A stretch of DNA of 64,000 nucleotides from Silene conica (taxonomy: Eukaryota; Streptophyta; Magnoliopsida; Caryophyllales; Caryophyllaceae). The notes below the pieces were generated by a model. The model was not told the DNA's origin. It saw only the letters and a program-made list of their open reading frames with translations, and ran no database searches. Made by a program: the position numbers and the translations under genes. Location of the stretch: contig CM055313.2 of the NCBI GenBank assembly GCA_029255685.2, forward strand, positions 29,384,579 to 29,448,578, given 5' to 3'. Shown one piece after another: positions 23,521 through 34,760 of this stretch (the stretch's first letter is position 1; each line of letters opens with the position of its first letter).

Positions 23521-24702
23521 TGTTGGGAAATGTGTCCTCAACAATAGTGCGATCACGTAATTAAATCTCATGACGAGAATGCGCAAGGAATGATACGATT
23601 TATATTAGTCAACTAACCAACATTAATCGGTAATGATTGGCTAGCTAGAGTTTAACATTACTGTCGTATGACGGTGGTGGTCAGTTGATCCCTTTCGGTC
23701 ACACCTTTAGGACAATCCCCTTAATTTATTAAATGATCAAATGTATATTGATACGATTTGCTCATATTCCTTAAGCTCGTATATCGAGAAATTAGAGGTT
23801 AAGTCTTATAGTAAGATTTATGTTTAAAATTGAAACGTGTCAATTGTTAAACAATAAAAGATATTTTATAATATCATAATTAGAATGAATCGGGTTATAA
23901 TTAATACAAAGGTTGTAAATCGTATTGACGATAAATTATCATTTTATATTTGTAATTTCGAATTACTTGTCAATTGATAAATATGATTTATTTAATTATA
24001 TATATATATAATATTTATACGATAAATATTTATATGTTTTTAAATTAAGATAATTTTATTACTATGTGACATATAAGATGTCACATGTTATACAAATTAT
24101 AAAATTGACAAACTTGTAAAATGAAATCCATTTTATGGATTAAGTGGCCGGCTAGTGTAGGTGGTTGGTGTCGGTGATTAGTGTGTTAAATACACCATAA
24201 TCATTGTGTTTAAACATTAGTCTTGAGAACCCACACCTAGAGCCACCCTAGTACATTGAGAAGAGGAGATGTTCCCTTTTTGTGCTACCCATACCTGGCC
24301 ACCCATTAACCTAAGCAACACCATTTAAAATGTTGTGGTGTCCTCACATTTCACTCTAATGCTTGGCAAAATTCTCTAAGTAAGAATACTACCAAAACCT
24401 CTCTAAGTTATTATATAGATAATAAAATATATACTATATGAGTGATAGTATTTGATTATATTTCTAATTAAGAGATTAGAATTAATATTAGGGAAACCGA
24501 TTCTTGGTACTAGCTTGTTCAAAGACTTCGGATTATTAAGGGGTTGTCTTGGTGCATTCAAAGGAGGTATTCTTGTTGGGTACTAGGAGGATCATCCTTG
24601 CTATATATTCGGACCGTGAGTAAGGGTTCGAAAACTCTCTTATTTCCGCATTTTTAAGCATGCATAAGATCACATAAATAAGTTAATTAAAATGTTAATT
24701 AA
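23521..24702 (+). repeat. 3' LTR of the gag-only copia element, 3' end missing
   Basis: Matches 8395-~10190 without the MITE. It stops after GTTAATTAA at 24702, where another insertion begins; the last ~60 bp present in the 5' LTR are not found on the far side. Confidence 0.9.
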
Positions 24703-25679
24703 GGTAGCGTTTGGGAACCCGAATTTGATTTAGAATTAAATATTTCAAATTTAGAATGTGAAATTGGGAAACATAAATCCAAATTCTTTGTTTGGGAAAT
24801 AAAGAATTTGAAAATTTGGATTTTGAAATCCTAATTTTGTGTTTGGGAAAGCACTGAATTTGGAAATCCAAATTTGTAGACATATTCACTTTTAAAGGCT
24901 CTAAATCAAATTTGCAAAAAGTTTGCGTGTTCAGCATAAAAATAAAATGTTTGAACCGGAATTTTCCATATTAGAACTACTAATGTTCACATCACCAACT
25001 GCCCGATCCGGTCCAATCAAAGATTTTCCTAATTAACTTCCGTTCTACTTCTTACACCAACTGCGCAACTACTACTACTATTACTACTATGTACTGATTT
25101 TAACTTGGACAACCGACACCAAATTAAGCGAAACGATCTAAACTAATTAAACTACTAAACCATGTTAGTCCAGGCCATCACTAAACTAACAACACTCCCA
25201 TACCCTAAAATTCAAAATTCATTCTGCACCCACCCACATATTCTATGTTATTCACAATTGAATTCAATATCTGCACATATTCTACGCTATTCAAGTGCAA
25301 CAAAACAATAAGTATGAATTCCTGCACATATTCCTACACATATCAGTTCAGGAAGCATGAATAAGTTTGTAGCATGTCACGGGAATGTAAGAAAAAACCA
25401 TGCTTGAGGCTTCCACTCACCATCTCCATGGAAACGAGGTGAAGAGAAGCGGTGTGAGAGAGTCGCGAGAGAGTCGTGATGAAAAGTAAAGCAAAACAGT
25501 AAGTCAAAGGATTTGTAAATGAGACCTATTTTGATGGTATTTCATTTATGCCCAATTGGATTCTAAACAAATTCTAAGGGATTTGGCCCAAATCAGAATT
25601 CTGAAATTTTAGACATCCCAAACAAGGTATTTGGACCAAATACATATTTAAGAATGAAATGTCCATTCTCAAACAGGCC
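24703..25679. mobile_element. Possible PIF/Harbinger-type non-autonomous element
   Basis: Starts GGTAGCGTTTGGGAAC and ends (reverse complement) GGCCTGTTTGAGAATG, end types common in plant Harbinger/hAT MITEs. Inside are several copies of AATTTGGA/GTTTGGGAAA words near both ends. The inverted repeats are imperfect and the flanks do not rejoin the LTR, so the right boundary is uncertain. Confidence 0.4.
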
Positions 25680-26549
25680 ATTATTAACTTTTCGTATTCA
25701 GGTAGATCTTCATCTTCTTTATTAAACTTTCTTAATTGTGTCTACATTTGATTTGAACCTAATTTCCATTTCAGTTATAGGAAATTTTCTAGTATTTTGT
25801 TTTGTTTATGAGTAAGTATTAGGAATTGGGCCTATACTAGTCCGGTCTATCATTAGGGTTTTATTAACGAGAATGTATTATAAAATACATCGTCGTCCTA
25901 TGGATGTAAGAAACACAACTTCAATATTCTCTATGCAATCCTCGATGAACAAACAATATTAGTTGCTAGTGATCAAATTGGTGGACTTGCGTCTTCTCCC
26001 GCAGTTCTCATATCATTTCTTTGATTCTCCGTTATTTACATACAATCAATTACATACGCATAAATAAAACAATCGATTAATAGATAGGCTGGTTTAACCG
26101 ACGCTTAAATATCCTCATGCTAGAAATTACCAAAAAACATTATATCAAGAAGTTCAAAATTCAATAGATAGGCTGGTATTTTCGTCATAAATTTAGGGAA
26201 ATTGAGAGAAAATTCAAAATTTGACGGAAATATACACCAGATCTGAAAAATGGTAGCAATTTTTGACCTGAGGTCAACTTAAGTGAGTAATGTAAAAAAA
26301 GAAACATATAAGGGAGTAATTTTAGAAAAGTGAAACATATAAGGGAGTAATTATTAATTTACTCTTTTTTTAACTAAGGGCAATTATTGAAATTTAGGGT
26401 AAAAAAGTGTTGGATTAAGCAAAATGGTATGCGGGATTTAGCAAGTACGGAAATAAATGAGAGAATCATTTTTTTGGTATGATAAATGAGGGAATAGCAA
26501 AAATAAAGACTAACCAAGTTATATTACTTTTTAAGCCTTAGAGTTACTC
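25680..26549. other. Unassigned non-coding stretch
   Basis: No ORF or clear element. A 20-bp phrase around GAAACATATAAGGGAGTAA occurs twice (about 26305 and 26335). May be decayed repeat. Confidence 0.4.
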
Positions 26550-27013
26550 TTCATTTAAGGTCTTTTATATTCTTTATTTCTTTTGACACGGTTTGTCATA
26601 AGGCAAATATAATACCAATGGATTTGAATCTGAGTCGAAAAATAATATTTTTCTTTACGACTTTACCAACTAAGTTAATTTTATGACTTATTTAGCAACT
26701 AACCTTACTGAACAATAGTACACATAAGTAAATAGTAAATACATATAACACATTAATTACTCAGTACTTGATAATTCAACATCCTCCATAACTCGAGGAT
26801 GAACTTATTGATTCAACGAGTTACATACATAAACATTACAATAACACGAGTTATAAAATAAAGTCGTCTAATCCTTTGAGCATAAAACAATCCTTTTAAT
26901 AGTTAAACACTCGCATGTTACTACAAATAGTCGAGTGTCTTTTATACTTATAAGGATTATCCCAGACTCTAAGACGACAATTTTACATAATAGTACTGTT
27001 ATTAACTTATTTT

Positions 27014-27613
27014 CTAAGACGTAGATAACTCGAGAACATTAAAAGCTTTCTTGAATGAAAACCTAGTAGGATATTCAGTAATACCCAAAAGTCCATCATC
27101 TTCAAATAATCCAACATTATAACCCGGTTCCTTACCTGACTCGCGATACTTCAACTCATAAACCGGTAACAAAGACTCATCCGTCTTAGTGATGGAGAAA
27201 GGAATGTGAACCGGCATGGGATCTTTCCCGGCCGTGATGTAAAACTGTCGAGCTAACGTGTTTGTGATTGTGTCACGTGTCAGTGTCCATACCAGGGGTT
27301 CGCGATGTAGACTCGGGACATTGAAGGCGAAGCTAATTTGTTGGTCGAGCTTAATGATATGAGGCCTAACAGGGCTAAAGATTTTAACTGGGGTACCAGG
27401 TGAATTTTCCGTTTTTTCCTGGGTGATGAAATGTGGATATTTGTTTTGGGTGTAGGTAAGACCACCACCCGTTGTCGAGAATATCGGGATGATGTAATAC
27501 TCTCTGGTATTGATTATCGGGTCACCGTCGGTATCGACGAGATCAGCAGTGGAGAGTGAGAGGGTTGAGAGTAGGACGAGAGTGATTGAAGCTGAGAAGA
27601 TGAAAGAAGACAT
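27014..27613 (-). CDS. Kunitz-type protease inhibitor family protein, cysteine-free
   Basis: 199 residues on the minus strand, ATG at 27611-27613, no intron, as usual for the family. Residues 1-~23 (MSSFIFSASITLVLLSTLSL) form a signal peptide, so the product should be secreted or vacuolar. The mature part begins DLVDTDGDPI, fitting the Kunitz (STI) signature, then YYIIP, GGGLTYTQNKYPHF and, near the end, NVGLFEDDGLLGITEYP and FNVLEL, with normal family length (~175). Most members have two disulfides; this protein has no cysteine anywhere. Where the first cysteine is usual (CP after GGG...), it has YP. It may be an inhibitor with altered stability, a storage protein, or a member with a different target; the reactive-site loop cannot be assigned with confidence. 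A TATA box lies 56 bp upstream. Confidence 0.9.
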   Translation of the reverse strand: MSSFIFSASITLVLLSTLSLSTADLVDTDGDPIINTREYYIIPIFSTTGGGLTYTQNKYPHFITQEKTENSPGTPVKIFSPVRPHIIKLDQQISFAFNVPSLHREPLVWTLTRDTITNTLARQFYITAGKDPMPVHIPFSITKTDESLLPVYELKYRESGKEPGYNVGLFEDDGLLGITEYPTRFSFKKAFNVLELSTS

Positions 27614-27668
27614 TTTCAAGAGTTGTAAAATTAAAGTTTGGTGTGAGAGCTAGGAAGGCATAGGAGGG

Positions 27669-27676
27669 TTTTTATA
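27669..27676 (-). promoter_or_regulatory. TATA box of the Kunitz gene
   Basis: TATAAAAA on the minus strand, 56 bp upstream of the ATG, conserved with 4268-4275. Confidence 0.65.
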
Positions 27677-28557
27677 GGGAAGTGGCCTCAAAATCTTAGC
27701 ATGGAGTATTAAAGAATGATTAATGATTAATTTTTTTAACCTAAATCAGGCCAGGTTTGATTTTTGTCAGGTCGAGTAATTTCATATTTGTAAGAATTAA
27801 ATTACCTAAATCTAAGAGTAATGCGATAAACTGGTCAATCAGATCCGCTTTGATTTTTGTCAGGTCAAGTAATTTTTTATTTGTAAGGATCAAAGTCTGA
27901 TTGGGTGAGTCAGGTCATTTATTCGAGTTTATTACTATCAAGTTATTTAGAGATAAGAATGATATACAATAATACATCGTGATCGAATTGTATAGTCTCA
28001 AATAAAATCAGCTTTCGAGTAAATTTGGGTTCTCCTAGTACAAGTCGGGTAACAGTATCGGGTCATTTTTTTTTAGGTCTAGCTCAAAATAACATGTCCA
28101 ATATTCGAATCTTACATCACACAAAGTAAAAAAATACTATGTATTGAAAATTTCAAAGTAATCAATATACGTACTCCCTCATTTTCATTGTGATATTCAG
28201 GTTTATCATTTTTTGCAAAAGATATTATATACTCGTCTACGCAAATTCGCATTTAAAACAATACTAATTGTCCAAAGCATCGGACGTTTAAATATCATAT
28301 AACTTATATTTGTACTAGACAATCAAATATGTTGTATTTCCATATACAATCATCTTATAATATAAATACATAACTGGTTTGTAAATTGTACTCAATCTGT
28401 TGTAAACTTAAAATGAATAGTATCCGTTTTAAATTATAAATAATCGTGAATCTAGAATTAGTACTATAGATATTGCATGAACCTAAAAAGAAGAAACATG
28501 TACATGTGGGCAAGTACCAAAACAAAAAAAACGTGCATCTATTATCTAACTCAATTA

Positions 28558-28840
28558 CTTCCTCCGTTCATATCCAAAGCGCATATATGCTTTTTGCACA
28601 AATATTAAGAAAGATATTAAAAAACTATTAAAGGTACATTTGGAAGTGTGTAAAATGTTTGTTTATTAATTTAAATGTGTGATGATGGGTTATAGGTGAG
28701 CCATGAAGTGTCATTTTACGTAGATAAATGGTTTCCATAAGGGTAGTTTAGTCATTTTGTTTTCCTTTTTAAAAAAGTGGTAGAGTGGATATGAATTGAT
28801 GAAAAAGGAATATATGTAGGTTGGATATGAATGGAGGGAG
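28558..28840. mobile_element. Stowaway MITE, 283 bp
   Basis: Ends CTTCCTCCGTTCATATCC and GGATATGAATGGAGGGAG, flanked by TA on both sides. Copy A of the duplication (about 7355) has the uninterrupted site. Confidence 0.88.
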
Positions 28841-29452
28841 TATATGGTATTGAGTATTGACTATTGTATCAAGTCGTACACTCCCAATTACTCTCTGAGC
28901 CACGGTACGAATTACGTGGTTAATGCCATAATTGTTCGATTATGTGAAGTCGCGTAGTCAGAAAATTAAACTTAATCAGTGGGATTATAGCGTTAATTCA
29001 AGAATTACAATGGAGACTTACGCAGATATAGTAAAATCATACACGGATAATAACTCGAGATAAATAAGGTGAGATTAAGAGCTAATATATTGTAGACTTA
29101 ATTAACTCGACTGAGAGGCGAGAGGACTTTTGTATCCAAGTTTGGTAGTGAAAAACGTGCATCAATCTGTGGTCTTATATCTAATAGTACACTGTCCTTC
29201 AAACTCAGGCCATTCGTCCTCGATGCGTTGCGTTTGGCAAAAAAATCAAGAGCGCTATTTTTAAATTATTCAAATCGATCTCGAACACACCCAAATAAAG
29301 AAGAATGGTTTTCTTCCCTCCAAACTCAATCAACAATAGAGGTAGTAGTCCGTTAGCTTTTTTATATTCAAAAATATAATATTGGACTTAAAACAAAATT
29401 CGACTAGGACTAACATTAACTAGAGTTGAGGTCACAACCGATAACAATCAAT
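28841..29452. other. Non-coding stretch between duplication copy B and the CACTA terminus
   Basis: A-T rich; the first ~80 bp still match copy A. No gene seen. Confidence 0.5.
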
Positions 29453-29830
29453 CACTACTACAAAAAACGCCAAAAAAACCTGTTGAAAAGGGCCTTAGCT
29501 AGGTCATAGGTGTCTAAGTGTCTTTGGTTAAGAAACATGTTGGAGGAACTGATGTCTTATCTAACAATTAAAGAGACTTGATTTTATTAATAACTGGTGT
29601 CTTTGACTTATAAATGTTATCATTTATGTCCGGTGTCTTTGACACCACTCTCATCTACACCCGGTGTCTTTGGCATATATCTATGACACCACTCTCATCT
29701 ACACCCGGTATCTTTGACATATATCTATGACTCCACTCTCATCTAGACCCGGTGTCTTTGCTTTTGCCGTTTTCACCCCTCTCATCTACACCCGGTGTCT
29801 TTGCTTTTGGCTTTTTTGACCGGTCTTTTT
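29453..29830 (-). mobile_element. CACTA (En/Spm-type) transposon terminus with subterminal repeats
   Basis: CACTACTACAAAAAACGCC at 29453 is a typical CACTA end. It is followed by at least seven copies of GGTGTCTTTG-like words (about 29500-29800) and four copies of CTCTCATCTACACCCGGTGT-like repeats about 50-60 bp apart, as expected for transposase-binding subterminal repeats. The 3' end of the Ulp1-like gene lies just inside. The opposite terminus was not found, so the element may be truncated. Confidence 0.7.
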
Positions 29831-30144
29831 TTAAAATACGGCTACATACAGCACGTGCTACTACATACCTATTACATTTATGGAAATACATACGAAATAC
29901 ATACAGCTGCACCTCATAATCATTAATTCTTTTTATTCAAAATCAAAATAAGTTGAGTTGTTACAAATTCAATATATATCCAACTTCTAACCAAAACAAC
30001 AATTGTTTCTACCAATAATAAAGAAATAATCGCAACATAGTTCGTATTTTTCAACTAAGAAAGTTGGACAAAAGCACACTAGCTACCTGCTAATGTGCTA
30101 ATAAACTAATATGTTTAACAAATTCGACAACTAATATAATCTAT

Positions 30145-31953
30145 TCACGCTTGACGAGCATACATCTTGTCAATATTATCGCTTTTCTCTTCTTCGTCAT
30201 ATTCAATTTGGCTGAAGAAATATTCCGCCCATATATCTTTTAACTCATCAATTGACTCTTGTGAATAAGTGCTAGGAGTTCCAAGCAAATACTAAAGTAC
30301 AAATCAATGTCAAATAATATTAGTGTGTGTAAATTGATTATGTACACACGTACACATACGAAGATGACGAAGTACTACGGAATCCAAATAAATACTACAG
30401 TACAAATTAACAAGTACTACAGAATCCAAATAAATAGAAAAAAGCTGATATACTCTATAATGCTCCAATAAAAATGCAAGCAATTTAGTAGTTAGATAAT
30501 TCTCATTCATTGATGTAGATCACACGCAACTACCTACTTATAGTACGGCATAGAATGCAATCAGAAAAATCCCCTCCCTTTTCTCTTTTATTTGGTTGTT
30601 CCTGATGATTGTTATAATTATGGGTGTGCACTTGAGACTCATGATCACCTAAGACTAATTTCAGTGCAAGTAATCCAGACTAAGCAATTTCAACCGGCTC
30701 TATATCCTTATGATATTGATCTATGGCAAGCAAAGGAACCGTAAACATAACATAAGGAGGGAGACGGAACGAAGGTTACCTGGTCAGGAACAATTGGTCG
30801 TCTAGTTTCGATAATCTCAATTATGTAGCGACATACATAATATCCACAATCCTTCGTGCCTTGGGCTTGGAGAGGACACTATTATAATGAAAGTCGAATT
30901 AATCAAGTCTAATAATTTAATTAATATTTGAAATAAAATACCATTGCATTTAAATATATCAACACTTGCTTTCTTCATGATGCATGAAAGAAGTTGGGCG
31001 ACAGTGAAAATTCTAATTGTCGTACATACCTTTATTTTCTTCCACCTTATTTTCGGGTTCTTTTTTATTTTCTTGACGTGTTTTCGATGATGAATACTAA
31101 ATTTTATGATACCCCTAAAAATTTCACCAAATAATTAGATACAACAATGATAATTAGTATGTATAAAGAAATAAACAATAATATAATTAATAAGACACAT
31201 ACTCATTTATGATCCTTTGTGCGATCCGGCGGGATCAAGCCAGACAATTGTGCCATTCCAGGGACTTATGGCAGCAAGCATCCAATGTCGACTATACCAA
31301 GCTTACAACTGTCAGCACAGAAGATATACATACATATTATGCTATTAGTAATTATACTTACAGACTTATTTTTCATGGAAAGGTGCAAAAAATAGTTGAT
31401 TGATATTCTTGCCTCCATTGCATCCAAAAACTCGGCATAAATAGTCTGATCGATCTTGTTCTAATGTTGGATTCAAAGGTGAGGTATAATTGGAGTGACA
31501 AAATCCGTACATTCCAGATATACCATCCTTCTTACATGATTCACTCAAGTATCTTGCATATAAAAAAATTCATTAAAAAAAATTAAGTCAAATAACCATT
31601 CAGACGTACAAGTATCTTACTGACATACGAAAAAATTATTTACTACGCACGTACTTCATGAAAATCGACATGTCAGGAGACCCAATCTCTTTTTGATAGC
31701 ACCAATCGAACAGGTCTTCATAATAAAGCCTAACTTCATGCCCGTGATAAAACACGTCATCCGGGATAGATATTATGATGTTGTCGTGTCTTTTTTTCAA
31801 CATCATAGCTTCTTTCTTCAAAGCTTTGCACAAATTAGAGGTCACTTTGACACATAATTTATCAGTATTATCGTATGCTTTCATGGCTAAAGTTTGTGAT
31901 AATGGCGAGTGTGAGACACCGTCATTTGTTGGTTGCTTATCAACAAGCTTACA
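30145..31953 (-). pseudogene. Ulp1-like (C48) cysteine peptidase gene, multi-exon, decayed
   Basis: Minus-strand exon-like blocks in order: ~31640-31953 (IPDDVFYHGHEVRLYYEDLF), ~31375-31553 (SDYLCRVFGCNGGKNINQLF), ~31206-31290 (RHWMLAAI, then WLDP), ~31020-31100, ~30783-30890 (QGTKDCGYYVCRYIIEI) and the last exon 30145-30291 ending ...KMYARQA. The catalytic His (RHW), Asp (WLDP), Gln and Cys (QGTKDCG) of the family are all present. Exon 2 runs into a TAA before a usable donor and the His/Asp exon seems to lack one base, so it is probably a pseudogene. Ulp1-type peptidases are often carried by plant transposons; the CACTA terminus 0.3 kb beyond its 3' end suggests that here. Exon limits approximate. 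Confidence 0.75.
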
Positions 31954-32021
31954 TAAAAGATAAAACAAAAGGGGTAAGAACAAGAAGGAAGAGGAATAAC
32001 TAAAATCTTACATACTGAATA

Positions 32022-32252
32022 TTGGACAATAATATAATGAACATCAAAATTATATTCAAGGAGGAAAATGGAGTAGTGATAAGGGTGTGTGTCGAATATG
32101 AATGGCGTCCGATTACGTGCCAAAATTGTAAAGGAATGGGGCATGAAACTATGCTATGCAGGAAAGGAGAGGGGAAACAGCCTAATAGTAAGGTTGTGGG
32201 CAATGAGCGCGCTGGTATTGATAATAGTAGTAATAATTGTAAGACGAGATAA
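32022..32252 (+). pseudogene. Zinc-knuckle fragment of a LINE/gag-like protein
   Basis: A 76-codon frame. YEWRPITCQNCKGMGHETML followed by C gives CX2CX4HX4C, with the YEW.P..C context found in zf-CCHC_4 proteins downstream of DUF4283 in plant LINE ORF1 products. No start or reverse transcriptase nearby, so it is a fragment. Confidence 0.55.
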
Positions 32253-33770
32253 AAATGGAACTATTAAGACATAGTTAAAAAAGGAAACTATAAAATTCAG
32301 ATTTGAGAACTTTAAGATATATGTGAATTAATTAAAGAAACAAAATTAAGATAATTATATTCTATATATTAAGAACATTTGTCATCGTCATTTTAGAGAT
32401 TGAAAACTTTCTGTGGAGAATATTCAACAGATTTTTGAATAATGTTTTACCGCCGGATTCAATTTGGAAGATGAATGAAGAGTTAGTGAAGGACAATTAA
32501 TATTCAACATATCTTTTACTCATCATTTTTCGAGAAGTATATGGAGACTAAAAGAGATTAATGGCTCTTGCAATTTTCGAGCAGCGTTGAGAAAGTAAAT
32601 TGGATTTTGAAAGACAATTTGAGAAGTTGTTTTAATTGGTAGATTAAAGTATATCTTGTTTTTGTAATTATATAATTATGGTTTTAAGATGTGTTTTAAT
32701 TGACAGTTTAGTTGAGTCATTTCTTGGTTACCGTAGTTTATCTATTTCGGTTTTTTTTAATGCGTGCTCTATCGGCACACATTAATATTTAGTTTGGCAT
32801 AGATTAAGCCTTATCCATAATCAAGATATTATTTTATCTCACTAATATTTCTCTTTTCCCAATATTACCATTTTTTCTACAGAACTTTATCATGAATAAA
32901 TCTACGTCGTATTTATAAATCAATTTCTCATTTATCCCAAATCAATTTTTCTGTTTCTATAAAATATGTGGCCATCTTTACACACTTATTAATATTTTGT
33001 TAACCGCTCACAAATTTGATCAAAATTGTTGTGTTTTGTTTTGAATACAAAAAACAATTGTCTGGAACCACAATAAATTGTCGAATGTGAATTAGGATCA
33101 TGTTATTATCCAATAACCATAGATAAATTATCAACTAAGTGGAAAAATAAATTGTTGCGTTCAATGTTTTTTGTTGGCCCTGTCAAGTTGTTTTTTCATA
33201 TTATTTCGCTATTTGTTTAAGTAGTTTAATATACACTTCACTGCTAATTATTCTTCCGTTTTAAAAACATAAGATCGTCCAAAAATTGTGATTTTGTACT
33301 TTTTGTATAAAGGAATAGAGAAAATTTAGAATTTATATCATATTCGACGAATTTTAAATTTTTGTATCTTAGTAATTTAGCTTTGACATTTATTTTGAAA
33401 TTGTTCAAAATGGTTAAAATTTTATTAGTACGTCAAATTGTGCAAGACAATGGAAATGTGTGAGATTGTAAATAAAAGAGAAAAAGTCAAACTCCAAGGT
33501 TGCGTGAAATCATATATAAGGGGTGAAAAATATTAAGTGAATAAAATAAGATTTAGGAAAGAGAAAGAATAAAAGATAACTAAGGTAAAAAAAGAGAAAT
33601 TTAAGTAATTATATGGTTGGAATATTAATTATTAATAAGTTGATATTTAATGGAAGCTGACCTGACTATTATTATTCACGTTATTGGACGAAAAAAACTG
33701 AAATTATGAGGTTGAATGAGAGAGTTCCATTAGCCTAATTCTGAAACCTGGTTGCGCCACATCAGCAGTT
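32253..33770. other. Non-coding A-T rich stretch
   Basis: No ORF, element end or RNA gene that I can support. Confidence 0.4.
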
Positions 33771-33777
33771 TTTCAAT

Positions 33778-34085
33778 GAAGCCGCTGAGGTTCATAGCGG
33801 ATTCACTTGGTGATTTAATTTTTTTAATAAAATACTTTGCAGAAGATTTTGCAGTGGGAGAAAACGAAAGCAGCCAAAGCCGCTCAAGTTCTTAGCGACT
33901 TTGGTGAATCTTACCCAAAAATTCCAATCCAGAAGTTTCTGTTTTCTGGAAAATAAGAATTTTTAAGCTAAGCCGCCAATGTTCTAAGCGGCTTCATTGA
34001 AATTCCGCAAAATCACATAAGAACGTTCTGCAAAGGATTTCATTAAAAAAAAACAAGACAGTCGCTAAGGAACTCAGCGGCTTTG
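33778..34085. repeat. Four spaced imperfect stem-loops around AAGCCGCT...AGCGGCTT
   Basis: Units at about 33778-33804, 33876-33902, 33970-33995 and 34060-34085. Each is an imperfect palindrome of the form AAGCCGCT-(8 to 9 nt)-AGCGGCTT, spaced 98, 93 and 90 bp apart. The sequence between units is unrelated or weakly related. No element assignment. Confidence 0.6.
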
Positions 34086-34320
34086 CTTAAAATCTGCAAA
34101 AAATACAAAAGTGTCCACGTGGACAGTAGAAACCCAAATAATTTCATTTGACCACCAATTACCCAATTGCGTAAATAACACCAATTAACCAAATTTTTTT
34201 AAAATGGGCTAGAAAATCAAATTATTCACCAAAATAGCGCAGATTTCAAACTATTTACCGAAAATGAATCAATGTCATCAATTCCATTTTTTAAATTTCT
34301 TTTTTCTGAAATTTAAGACT

Positions 34321-34343
34321 TGTCGCTGTCCGAGACAGCGACA
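34321..34343. repeat. Strong hairpin TGTCGCTGTC / GACAGCGACA
   Basis: Perfect 10-bp stem with a 3-nt loop, 0.24 kb after the stem-loop array. It resembles its units (GTCGCT core) but is stronger. Confidence 0.6.
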
Positions 34344-34409
34344 TGTTGCTTGCATATTTCGAGATTTGACGAGCTACCTTCATCATGCCCGTTCCCTTGA
34401 TCACAATAT

Positions 34410-34760
34410 CACGTTTTTCATGCAAGTTTGATTTATAAAGAAACTAAATAAGTCAAACTTGGGAATAATTACTCATTAAGTTGCTTTTAGCCTTTCGGAA
34501 GCGATTATTCCAACGGTAGAGAGACTAGAGATTACTATTGCTCAACACCCAGAAAAAAGAGAAAATCAGTAGTGAAAATTCATGGCTAATTATAAATTAT
34601 GTACTTCACTTTGTTCTCAAACTTCCGTGTGTTTTTATGGATGAAAATATCATGCATGGTTGATATCATGCAAGACCGTTGTATACTTTAATTTTACATA
34701 GTTGAGTAGTTGTCATTATTGTTATTACTTATTACTAAGTAAGATGGAAATATAATATAA
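34410..34760. repeat. Dispersed ~330-bp repeat, copy 1
   Basis: Matches 49890-50225 closely, including CTTTCGGAAGCGATTATTC-like and GTGAAAATTCATGGCTA-like phrases. Nature unknown; no terminal repeats identified. Confidence 0.6.

Larger units (their letters stand above)
8395..24702 (+). mobile_element. Gag-only (TR-GAG type) Ty1/copia element with nested insertions
   Basis: The 5' LTR is 8395-10251 (TGTTGGG...CCCTACA), followed by a tRNA-iMet primer site at 10253. The 3' LTR starts at 23521 after a polypurine tract and loses its last ~60 bp at 24702. The internal region holds a ~2.4-kb leader, one gag ORF (12701-12878 joined to 20335-21056) and 2.4 kb of non-coding sequence; no protease, integrase, reverse transcriptase or RNase H is present. 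A gypsy-type element (12879-20329) splits gag, and a MITE (8910-9473) sits in the 5' LTR. Without these insertions the element is about 8.3 kb. About 15 LTR differences were seen by eye. Its LTRs and 3' end resemble the copia element at 50.3-56.8 kb. Confidence 0.9.
26550..28920. repeat. Segmental duplication, copy B (intact Kunitz gene and flanks)
   Basis: Matches copy A (2400-7440) along gene, promoter and upstream flank. It contains a Stowaway MITE (28558-28840) absent from copy A and lacks the Cassandra and Mutator-like insertions. Limits approximate. Confidence 0.7.

Noticed and set aside
29490..29830. Spaced short repeats resembling a CRISPR array
   Set aside because: Repeats are irregular and subterminal to a CACTA end in a plant genome.
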